Below, one piece after another: positions 7,217 to 14,522 of a DNA stretch of 64,000 bases. The DNA comes from Flavobacteriales bacterium UBA5040 (GTDB lineage: Bacteria > Bacteroidota > Bacteroidia > Flavobacteriales > Weeksellaceae): positions 62,001-126,000 of the forward strand of contig DIBY01000018.1 in assembly GCA_002415135.1 (NCBI GenBank), written 5' to 3'. A program made the translations under genes and the position numbers. The notes beneath the pieces are model-generated. The model made no database searches. It had not been told where the DNA came from and was given only the letters and a program-made list of their open reading frames with translations. Each line of letters opens with the position of its first letter. Within the stretch, counting starts at the first letter, position 1.

Positions 7217-9670
7217 TTACTTTCGCAATTCTTCCAAAAACTGTTCCAAAGAATTTAAATCACTGATCAGCACTTCTCTCGCTTTTGCGCCATTGAAGCC
7301 ACCTACAACGCCACTAGCTTCTAACTGATCCATAATTCTACCCGCACGATTGTATCCTAATTTCAATTGTCTCTGTAACATCGAGGTAGAACCTTGCTGC
7401 GTAGAAACTAATATTCTGGCTGCATCTTCAAACAATACATCTTTTTCGTTCGGATCGAAAGCACCAACCGTAGAAGTGGTCTCATCTACAGAATATTCTG
7501 GAAGCATATAAGCGCTTGCGTATCCTTTTTGTTCTCCGATGTAATCTGCAATTTTTTCTACCTCAGGCGTATCTACAAAAGCACATTGCAAACGCATAAT
7601 TTCATTTCCGTTAAAGTAAAGCATATCACCTTTACCAATTAATTGATCTGCTCCGGGAGAATCTAAAATAGTTCTAGAATCCACACTGGAGATCACGCGG
7701 AAGGCTGCTCTTGCTGGGAAGTTGGCTTTAATCATTCCTGTAATAACGTTTACTGAAGGTCTTTGGGTCGCAACAATTAAGTGAATACCAACTGCTCTAG
7801 CTAACTGCGCTAATCTCGCAATCGGAAGTTCAACTTCTTTACCGGCGGTCATAATTAAATCTGCAAATTCGTCAACCACCAAAACGATGTATGGTAAATA
7901 ACGGTGTCCGTTATCGGGATTTAATTTACGATCCGCGAATTTATTATTGTATTCTTTAATGTTTTTACAGAATGCATTTTTCAAGAGATCATAACGCTGA
8001 TCCATTTCAATACAAAGAGAGTTCAAAGTGTTGATTACTTTGTGCGTATCAGTAATAATAGCATCTTCACCGTCAGGAAGTTTTGCTAAATAATGTCTTT
8101 CAATTTTTGAGTAAAGCGAAAGTTCCACTTTTTTCGGATCCACCATTACAAATTTTAATTCGCTTGGATGTTTCTTGTAAAGTAAAGATGTTAAGATCGC
8201 ATTGATCCCAACCGATTTTCCCTGTCCAGTTGCACCAGCCATTAATAAGTGAGGCATTTTTGCCAAATCGGCCATGAAAATTTCATTGGAGATCGTTTTT
8301 CCAAAAACAACTGGCAGATCCATATCTGAATTTTGGAATTTCTGTGAAGCAATAACGCTTCTCATCGAAACCATCGACGGGTTTTTTCTTGGAACTTCAA
8401 TTCCGATTGTTCCTTTTCCTGGCATTGGAGCGATGATTCTAATTCCTAAAGCAGAAAGATTTAACGCAATGTCATCTTGCAATTTCTTAATAGAAGCTAC
8501 ACGTATTCCGGCTTCTGGAACGATTTCATAAAGCGTCACCGTTGGTCCAATCGTCGCTTTAATTTCAGAAATTCCGACATTAAAGTTTTTTAAGAGACCA
8601 ACAATTTTATTTTTGTTTTCTTCTAATTCTTCTTTATTAACAGAGATTTCCTCATTGCCATAATCACGCAATAAATCAATTGGTGGCATTTGGAATTTAC
8701 CTAGTTCTAGTTTGTGATCATATTTGCCGTGCTTATCAACAAGTTCTTGTGATTTTCGATCGCTTTCATCAATGATGTCAACCGTTTTTGCGATTTCAAT
8801 TTTAAAATCAATGTCATCAACTTTTGGAGCAATCTCTTTTTCCTGAACTGTAGAAGTCGGATCTAAAGTAACAGATGTATTTTGTTCTTGTTGCTCAAAT
8901 GAAGTTTGATTAGGCGTTTTAATAGGTTCGATTTCTGGACTTAGCGAAACTTTTTTCGGCGCTTGTTTTACAATGCTGATTTCTGTAACCTTTATGTGAT
9001 CTTGCTCATTGCTTGCGATTTCTTCCAATTCGTCATCTGCTTCGAAATTTTCTGCAGAGCGGGGCATCATTCCTTTAATTTTCCCCACAGTATTATCATT
9101 CAGATCACTAAATTTTGATTTAATGATACTTGGTCGTAGATTAAATTCCAGAATAAAATAGAGACCAATACTTACCAAAATCACCATCCACAGTCCTGCA
9201 GACCCAATAACTGAGTTCAAGAAATCCATAATTTGAAAACCGTAAACTCCACTTAAAACTCCATCACCTTTCGTAACTGCACCCATAAAAATAGGAAGCC
9301 AGCAAATAAAGAATAGGGAATGGCCAATTGTTTTCCAGGGTTTGAAATAGTGTTTCTTCAGGATCATTAATCCTAATACAAAAAATAGAAAAGCAACTAA
9401 GAATGCCGCGATACCAATACTTTCAAAAATAAAAATATTCCCCAACCAATCGCCGATTTTACCAAAGATATTTGATGATTTTATCGTTTTATCCAGCATG
9501 GTTCCAGCTTGGCTTTGATCTGCTTTCCAATTCATTAAATAAGAAATGAACGAAAGAAGACCAACTACCGAAATCACGAGAAATAAAATTCCGAAAAATA
9601 TGCGTGGTTTAGAAAGTATTTTGCTTTGTTCAGCAGTTTTAGTCGTAGGTTTTTTAGTATTTTTTTCCAT
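7217..9670 (-). CDS. ftsK: DNA translocase FtsK/SpoIIIE
   Basis: Septal ATP-driven DNA pump that clears chromosome termini during division. Four or five N-terminal membrane helices (about residues 20-180) are followed by a charged linker. The motor comes next: Walker A GATGQGKSVG, Walker B VLVVDEFADLIM, and the ATQRPSVNVITG region. A C-terminal winged-helix gamma domain (STSMLQRQLKLGYNRAGRIM) recognises KOPS-like sequences. I prefer the ATG at 9670 (817 aa); the frame also has a GTG four codons upstream. The linker is short compared with E. coli FtsK. lolA follows on the same strand. Confidence 0.96.
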   Translation of the reverse strand: MEKNTKKPTTKTAEQSKILSKPRIFFGILFLVISVVGLLSFISYLMNWKADQSQAGTMLDKTIKSSNIFGKIGDWLGNIFIFESIGIAAFLVAFLFFVLGLMILKKHYFKPWKTIGHSLFFICWLPIFMGAVTKGDGVLSGVYGFQIMDFLNSVIGSAGLWMVILVSIGLYFILEFNLRPSIIKSKFSDLNDNTVGKIKGMMPRSAENFEADDELEEIASNEQDHIKVTEISIVKQAPKKVSLSPEIEPIKTPNQTSFEQQEQNTSVTLDPTSTVQEKEIAPKVDDIDFKIEIAKTVDIIDESDRKSQELVDKHGKYDHKLELGKFQMPPIDLLRDYGNEEISVNKEELEENKNKIVGLLKNFNVGISEIKATIGPTVTLYEIVPEAGIRVASIKKLQDDIALNLSALGIRIIAPMPGKGTIGIEVPRKNPSMVSMRSVIASQKFQNSDMDLPVVFGKTISNEIFMADLAKMPHLLMAGATGQGKSVGINAILTSLLYKKHPSELKFVMVDPKKVELSLYSKIERHYLAKLPDGEDAIITDTHKVINTLNSLCIEMDQRYDLLKNAFCKNIKEYNNKFADRKLNPDNGHRYLPYIVLVVDEFADLIMTAGKEVELPIARLAQLARAVGIHLIVATQRPSVNVITGMIKANFPARAAFRVISSVDSRTILDSPGADQLIGKGDMLYFNGNEIMRLQCAFVDTPEVEKIADYIGEQKGYASAYMLPEYSVDETTSTVGAFDPNEKDVLFEDAARILVSTQQGSTSMLQRQLKLGYNRAGRIMDQLEASGVVGGFNGAKAREVLISDLNSLEQFLEELRK

Positions 9671-9911
9671 AATGTCAATCACGGCAAATTTAATAATAAT
9701 AATTTAGTAAAATTTGTGAAAGAAGAACATTTTTTAGTTAAATAATGAATTGAAAAGGTTAGGCTTTAATATGGAAAAACACATTTTACAAGTATAAATA
9801 TTGAATAGTAGATGTTTGATCCTAATGAAAGTTTTTATTAAAAACTTCTATATTACAAGACACGGAATACAATTTGTTTCAAGATAATAAATAAAACCAA
9901 AATTTTAGATC

Positions 9912-10145
9912 ATGGAAAATAAAGATAAAAATAAAGAAACCGAAGAAAATAGAATCATTGAAATCGAAGGAGTTGATGATCGCGTACTTCGAAACGAAAG
10001 CGATTCTGACGACAAAGTTATTTTAAATGACCGACCACTCAACGCAGAAAATGCAGTTCCGCCAAAGGCTTGGGAAAATCAGAAGAAAGCGTATGACGAT
10101 GCTTTTGAGAATAATAAAAATCAAGAACTTGAAGATGACATGTGA
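9912..10145 (+). CDS. Small acidic hypothetical protein, 77 aa
   Basis: A 77-residue, highly charged protein with almost no hydrophobic residues (Asp/Glu and Lys/Asn rich), so probably unstructured in part. It lacks a signal peptide and membrane segments. The segment PPKAWENQKKAYDDAFENN looks like a short amphipathic helix. I do not recognise a family. It is followed at once by a strong bidirectional terminator and is therefore transcribed alone. A second acidic small protein with a similar composition lies at 10896, on the other side of the thioesterase gene, but the two do not align convincingly. Confidence 0.65.
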   Translation: MENKDKNKETEENRIIEIEGVDDRVLRNESDSDDKVILNDRPLNAENAVPPKAWENQKKAYDDAFENNKNQELEDDM

Positions 10146-10159
10146 TCATTAAAATGTAA

Positions 10160-10192
10160 AAATTCCACTGAAAAGTGGAATTTCGTTTTTTT
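10160..10192. terminator. Bidirectional terminator between the 77-aa gene and the thioesterase
   Basis: Perfect stem AAATTCCACT / AGTGGAATTT with loop GAAA. It is followed by CGTTTTTTT on the plus strand and by a T run on the minus strand, so it serves both converging genes. Confidence 0.9.
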
Positions 10193-10195
10193 AAC

Positions 10196-10588
10196 TTAAT
10201 CTTTTTCAAAAATTTTCATTGGTTTTTTATCGTCTCCGATTGCGACCAAAGTAAAATCGCCAGACACCGCTTTTTCTCTTATTTCATCGTACATCTGTTC
10301 AACAAAAACCTGTACATTTACTTTCAAACTGGAGTTTCCTACATATTTTACTCTTCCAATTAATTCTACTAAAGTATCGGCAGGAATTGGTTTTTTAAAA
10401 TCGATTCGGTCGCAACTTACGGTCACAAAAGATTTTCTGGCAAATCGCGTTGCGGTCATAAAAGCAACTTCATCCATCATTTCCATCACGGTTCCACCAA
10501 ACATGGTGTTGTGATGATTGGTGATGTTCGGAAAAACGACTTTAAAAACGTGGGTTTCTGAATTTTGGATTTTTTCTTCGTAGTTCAT
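10196..10588 (-). CDS. Acyl-CoA thioesterase (hotdog fold, YciA-like)
   Basis: Hydrolyses acyl-CoA to the free acid and CoA. The 130-residue single hotdog domain has the YciA/BFIT-type signatures: NHHNTMFGGTVMEMMDEVA (catalytic Asp in MMDEVA), the RIDFKKPIPADTLVEL strand pair and the ending FTLVAIGDDKKP. Acyl specificity cannot be read. Its leader carries a cobalamin riboswitch (about 10655-10782) followed by a terminator (10628-10649) 40 bases before the ATG, so expression should fall when B12 is plentiful. I infer a role in freeing CoA when B12-dependent methylmalonyl-CoA mutase is idle. Confidence 0.92.
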   Translation of the reverse strand: MNYEEKIQNSETHVFKVVFPNITNHHNTMFGGTVMEMMDEVAFMTATRFARKSFVTVSCDRIDFKKPIPADTLVELIGRVKYVGNSSLKVNVQVFVEQMYDEIREKAVSGDFTLVAIGDDKKPMKIFEKD

Positions 10589-10627
10589 TGTTATTGAATT
10601 AAAAACATTAATAATTGAAATGAACAG

Positions 10628-10649
10628 AAAAAACTGACCACCTGGTCAA
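10628..10649 (-). terminator. Expression-platform terminator of the cobalamin riboswitch
   Basis: On the minus strand TGACC-AGGT-GGTCA is followed by GTTTTTT. It lies downstream of the aptamer and 40 bases upstream of the thioesterase ATG, as expected for transcriptional control. Confidence 0.75.
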
Positions 10650-10654
10650 TTCTA

Positions 10655-10782
10655 TTTTCTGCTTCAGATCGCGAAAGCATTTTTATAATTTCAAAGAAGG
10701 GATCTGACTTTCCTAGCGTGGATTACAGTTGCGCGACAGTTCGTGATTTCCACACGATTCACCTTGTAGATTGAAATAACAA
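10655..10782 (-). ncRNA. Cobalamin (B12) riboswitch
   Basis: Read on the minus strand, the core ACTGTCGCGCAACTGTAA matches the most conserved part of cobalamin riboswitches. It is preceded by a P5-type hairpin (CGTG-TGGAAAT-CACG). It is followed by a small stem (TCC-ACGCTA-GGA) and a B12-box-like AAGTCAGATCCC. The flanks ATTTCAA (10772-10778) and TTGAAAT (10688-10694) pair to close the aptamer as P1. A further hairpin at 10660-10679 could be P13. The aptamer is compact, at about 95 bases. A TATATTTG box ends six bases before it, so the transcript would start at the aptamer. The only gene downstream on this strand is the acyl-CoA thioesterase. Confidence 0.88.
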
Positions 10783-10785
10783 GGG

Positions 10786-10793
10786 CAAATATA
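10786..10793 (-). promoter_or_regulatory. Putative -7 box for the riboswitch transcript
   Basis: TATATTTG on the minus strand fits TAnnTTTG. The expected start point, about 7 bases downstream, coincides with the 5' side of riboswitch P1. Confidence 0.55.
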
Positions 10794-10895
10794 GATTTTT
10801 TAGAATTATTTAAGTCTCATTTATCGTAAAATAGATTCTATATTTTAATCGTGGAATCATTTTTGACACTTTGAAAATACACTAAAACATATATT

Positions 10896-11189
10896 ATGAT
10901 ACCACAAGATAACACCAATGAGCAAAACGAAAATTTAAAAGAAATGAACTACAGTCCTGAAAACGATATTTTCAATCAGGAAGAACACGTTTCGCTGGAC
11001 GGTAATGGAAATCCCATTTTAAATGAAAAGACCGATCAAGAAAGGTTGGGCGATGATTTAGATGTTCCAGGCTCTAGCGCAGATGATGCGATGGAAGCGA
11101 TCGCTTCTGAAGATGAAGAAAATAATTTCTACAGTCTGAGTGACAATGAAGATAATCACGAAGAAACGAACGAAGATCTACTGTCTTAA
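10896..11189 (+). CDS. Small acidic hypothetical protein, 97 aa
   Basis: A 97-residue, strongly acidic protein without signal or membrane segment. The segment GDDLDVPGSSADDAMEAI followed by SEDEENNFYSL is one I recall as a conserved C-terminal motif in small flavobacterial proteins of unknown function, so the gene is very likely real. It is divergent from the riboswitch-thioesterase transcript and ends at a strong terminator, so it is monocistronic. No function can be assigned. Confidence 0.78.
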   Translation: MIPQDNTNEQNENLKEMNYSPENDIFNQEEHVSLDGNGNPILNEKTDQERLGDDLDVPGSSADDAMEAIASEDEENNFYSLSDNEDNHEETNEDLLS

Positions 11190-11194
11190 TAATT

Positions 11195-11224
11195 AAACCT
11201 TACTTTTGAGTAAGGTTTTTTTTT
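11195..11224 (+). terminator. Terminator after the 97-aa acidic protein gene
   Basis: Stem AAACCTTACT / AGTAAGGTTT with loop TTTG, then a run of Ts. Confidence 0.9.
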
Positions 11225-11330
11225 GGAAGTATTGCAGAGGAATTTTTTCCTCTTTTTCTTTGCTTTGTATTTTCTAATTTGGATATCTTTAAAACTTCGA
11301 ATAGTATCAACGCATCATATTTAAATTATC

Positions 11331-13316
11331 ATGACTTTTCAAGAACAGATTCAACAGGGAATTCCAAACGAACTTCCCTCAATAAAACCTTACGATTCTC
11401 AGATTAATCACGCGCCAAAGCGGAAGGAAATCTTAACTGAAGAAGAAAAGAAACTCGCCCTTAAAAATGCTTTGCGTTATTTCGACCCAAAGTTTCATGC
11501 GCAATTGTTACCAGAGTTTAGAAAAGAACTTGTCGATTATGGACGTATTTATATGTATCGTTTTCGTCCGGATTATGAAATGAAAGCACGAAGCATCGGC
11601 GATTATCCAGGAAAATCTGAACAGGCAAAGTCTATTATGTTGATGATTCAAAATAATTTGGATTACGCCGTAGCTCAACATCCGCATGAATTAATTACCT
11701 ATGGAGGAAACGGCGCGGTTTTTCAAAACTGGGCACAATATCTTTTGACGATGAAATATTTGTCGGAAATGACAAATGAGCAAACATTAACCATGTATTC
11801 TGGTCATCCGATGGGATTATTTCCGAGTCATAATGAAGCGCCGAGAGTTGTGGTGACCAATGGAATGGTGATTCCAAATTATTCCAAACCTGATGATTGG
11901 GAAAAAATGAATGCGCTAGGAGTTTCCCAATATGGACAAATGACCGCTGGCAGTTATATGTATATTGGTCCACAAGGAATTGTGCATGGAACTACCATTA
12001 CTGTTTTGAATGCATTCAGAAAAATTAAAAAAGAACCAAAAGGCGGATTATTTATCACCTCAGGATTAGGCGGAATGAGTGGTGCTCAGCCAAAAGCGGG
12101 AAATATCGCAGGATGTATTACGGTTTGTGCAGAAGTTAATCCGAAAATAACCAAGATTCGTCACGAACAAAAATGGATCGATGAAATTCATGAGAACCTT
12201 GACGAATTGGTAGAAAGAGTTATAAAAGCACAACAAAATAAAGAAACAGTTTCGTTAGCATATCTCGGCAATATCGTTGAAGTATGGGAGAAATTCGATC
12301 AGGAAAATTTGAAAATAGATATAGGTTCTGATCAGACTTCGTTGCATAATCCATGGGCGGGAGGATATTATCCAGTCGGAATTCCTTTTGAGGAAGCCAA
12401 TAAAATGATGGCTGAAAATCCTGACTTATTTAAAGAGAAAGTTCAAGAGAGTTTAAGAAGACATGCGAAAGCGATCAATCAACACACGGATAAAGGAACG
12501 TATTTCTTTGATTACGGAAATGCCTTTTTATTGGAAGCGAGTAGAGCTGGAGCAGATGTGATGTCCGATAATCCAACATTGGGAAGAGAATTTAAATACC
12601 CAAGTTATGTGCAGGATATTATGGGACCCATGTGTTTCGATTACGGATTCGGCCCTTTCCGTTGGGTTTGTGCCAGTGGAAAACCTGAAGATCTTCAAAA
12701 GACTGATAAAATAGCTTGTACAGTTTTAGAAGAAATCATGAAAAATTCTCCGCAAGAAATCCAACAGCAAATGCAGGATAATATTACGTGGATTAAAGGT
12801 GCACAAGAAAATAAATTGGTTGTTGGTTCTCAAGCCCGAATCCTTTATGCTGATGCAGAAGGAAGAATGAAAATCGCTGAAGCTTTTAATAAAGCCATTA
12901 AAAATAATGAAATTGGACCAGTCGTTCTAGGAAGAGATCACCATGATGTCTCTGGAACTGATTCTCCGTATCGCGAAACCTCTAATATATATGACGGTTC
13001 TCGATTTACGGCAGACATGGCGATTCAAAATGTGATCGGTGATAGTTTCCGCGGTGCCACTTGGGTTTCTATCCACAATGGTGGTGGTGTTGGTTGGGGC
13101 GAAGTAATCAATGGAGGCTTCGGAATGTTGCTTGATGGAAGTGATGATGCAGACAGAAGATTAAAGTCAATGTTATTCTGGGATGTCAATAACGGAATTT
13201 CCCGCAGATCTTGGGCAAGAAATGAGGGAGCTGTTTTTGCAATTAAACGTGCCATGGAAATGGAGCCTAATTTGAAAGTTACTTTGCCGAATTTTGTGGA
13301 TGAGAATTTGTTTTAA
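11331..13316 (+). CDS. hutU: Urocanate hydratase (urocanase)
   Basis: Second enzyme of histidine breakdown; hydrates urocanate to imidazolonepropionate with a tightly bound NAD used as electrophile. Signatures include NAD-binding GLGGMSGAQPKA (about residues 245-256), GGYYPVGIPFEEAN, the cysteine-containing CFDYGFGPFRWVCASG (Cys435 and Cys447) and GRDHHDVSGTDSPYRE. The long C-terminal part ending in VTLPNFVDENLF belongs to the roughly 660-residue urocanase type seen in Bacteroidetes, longer than the 550-residue Pseudomonas type. No other hut gene is adjacent, so the pathway is scattered. A good terminator follows. Confidence 0.96.
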   Translation: MTFQEQIQQGIPNELPSIKPYDSQINHAPKRKEILTEEEKKLALKNALRYFDPKFHAQLLPEFRKELVDYGRIYMYRFRPDYEMKARSIGDYPGKSEQAKSIMLMIQNNLDYAVAQHPHELITYGGNGAVFQNWAQYLLTMKYLSEMTNEQTLTMYSGHPMGLFPSHNEAPRVVVTNGMVIPNYSKPDDWEKMNALGVSQYGQMTAGSYMYIGPQGIVHGTTITVLNAFRKIKKEPKGGLFITSGLGGMSGAQPKAGNIAGCITVCAEVNPKITKIRHEQKWIDEIHENLDELVERVIKAQQNKETVSLAYLGNIVEVWEKFDQENLKIDIGSDQTSLHNPWAGGYYPVGIPFEEANKMMAENPDLFKEKVQESLRRHAKAINQHTDKGTYFFDYGNAFLLEASRAGADVMSDNPTLGREFKYPSYVQDIMGPMCFDYGFGPFRWVCASGKPEDLQKTDKIACTVLEEIMKNSPQEIQQQMQDNITWIKGAQENKLVVGSQARILYADAEGRMKIAEAFNKAIKNNEIGPVVLGRDHHDVSGTDSPYRETSNIYDGSRFTADMAIQNVIGDSFRGATWVSIHNGGGVGWGEVINGGFGMLLDGSDDADRRLKSMLFWDVNNGISRRSWARNEGAVFAIKRAMEMEPNLKVTLPNFVDENLF

Positions 13317-13346
13317 AATAAATTATTTTTTATTGATCTAATAATG

Positions 13347-13373
13347 AAACCCTGCAAAGTCGCAGGGTTTTCT
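13347..13373 (+). terminator. Terminator after hutU
   Basis: Stem AAACCCTGC / GCAGGGTTT with a six-base loop and TTTTCT tail. Confidence 0.85.
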
Positions 13374-13468
13374 AATTATATAATCTTATAGCAGTGTAAT
13401 AGATAAAACTTATAAGAGTTATTGGTAATAAATAATACTAAATTATGTTTTATGGTAAATAAACTTTC

Positions 13469-13476
13469 TATATTTG
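13469..13476 (+). promoter_or_regulatory. Putative -7 box for the fasciclin gene
   Basis: TATATTTG fits TAnnTTTG and lies 24 bases before the preferred ATG at 13501. It overlaps the longer upstream ORF start, which supports the later start. Confidence 0.5.
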
Positions 13477-13500
13477 ATTAATCAAAAAAAATATACAATT

Positions 13501-14451
13501 ATGAAAAACATTTTTAAAATCTTATCGGTGATATTTGCCGTAGGATTCACAGCAGTTAGCTGCTCTGACAACGAAGAAGAACCAGTGATGAGCCAAACCG
13601 CTTATGCAATTGCGTCACGTGATGCCAATTTGTCTTCTCTCAAAGCAGCGATTGATAAAGCTGGTCTTGCGACTACTTTAGATGGAACTGGGACTTTTAC
13701 CATTTTTGCTCCTTCTAATGCAGCATTCGCTACATTTTTACAGGCCAATGGCTTTGCAACTTTGAATGATGTTCCTGTTGCAGCTTTGAAAGAAATTTTG
13801 TTAAACCATGTTTTAGCGACAAGAGTAACATCTTCTGAGATTACAACCGGTTATGTTTCAACTTTAGCAAAAGGCGCAGCATCATCTACCAGAAATATTA
13901 GCATGTACCTTAACAAAACCACTGGAGTTAAAATTAATGGAACTGTGAATGTTACTGCTGCAGACATCTTAGCAACCAACGGTGTAATTCACAAAACTGA
14001 TGCAGTGATTGGTTTACCAACAATTGTAACTCACGCTTTAGCAAATCCGAATTTCACTAGTTTAGTTTCAGCTTTAACAAGAAGCGATATGCCAAATTTT
14101 GTTGGAATTTTGAGTGGAACCGCTAGTTCACCATTTACGGTCTTCGCACCAACCAATGCAGCTTTTGCTTCTTTGCTTACAGAGACAGGTTTAGCTAATT
14201 TGGGTGCAGTATCTCAATCACTTTTAGAAAATGCTTTAAAATACCACGTAGTTGCTGGAGCAAACGTAGCTTCAACAGCTTTAACCAATAATATGGTAGT
14301 GACCACTTTCCAAACAGGAACGTTTACGATCACTACTACAGGCGGCGCAAAAATTACTGACGCGAATAACAGAGTTTCCAACATCATCTTAACAGATGTG
14401 CAGTGTAGCAATGGTATTATTCACGCCATAGACAAAGTTTTATTACCATAG
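13501..14451 (+). CDS. Fasciclin (FAS1) domain lipoprotein, two FAS1 repeats
   Basis: A 316-residue surface-type lipoprotein. The start at 13501 gives a clean signal (MKNIFKILSVIFAVGFTAVSC); an in-frame ATG nine codons earlier lies at a promoter box. The lipid-carrying Cys20 is followed by acidic SDNEEE, like lipoprotein export signals that send proteins to the cell surface. Two FAS1 domains follow, each with the hallmark FTIFAPSNAAFA or FTVFAPTNAAFA (about residues 60 and 210) and an ending such as NGVIHKTDAVI or NGIIHAIDKVLL. FAS1 domains mediate adhesion. It is monocistronic, with a TonB-dependent receptor downstream. Confidence 0.93.
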   Translation: MKNIFKILSVIFAVGFTAVSCSDNEEEPVMSQTAYAIASRDANLSSLKAAIDKAGLATTLDGTGTFTIFAPSNAAFATFLQANGFATLNDVPVAALKEILLNHVLATRVTSSEITTGYVSTLAKGAASSTRNISMYLNKTTGVKINGTVNVTAADILATNGVIHKTDAVIGLPTIVTHALANPNFTSLVSALTRSDMPNFVGILSGTASSPFTVFAPTNAAFASLLTETGLANLGAVSQSLLENALKYHVVAGANVASTALTNNMVVTTFQTGTFTITTTGGAKITDANNRVSNIILTDVQCSNGIIHAIDKVLLP

Positions 14452-14470
14452 TAGTTTTTTTTTACCCTGA

Positions 14471-14496
14471 TAAGCGTCCCAATATTGGGGCGCTTA
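14471..14496 (+). terminator. Hairpin after the fasciclin gene
   Basis: Long stem TAAGCGTCCCAA / TTGGGGCGCTTA with one G-T pair. Only a short T tail follows, so it is a moderate terminator candidate. Confidence 0.6.
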
Positions 14497-14522
14497 TTGT
14501 AATTTAGCCCAAAAATTATTTC

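Noticed and set aside
10635..10648. The palindrome TGACCACCTGGTCA as a TetR-type operator
   Set aside because: On the minus strand it is followed by a T run and lies between a riboswitch and its gene, so a terminator is the simpler reading.
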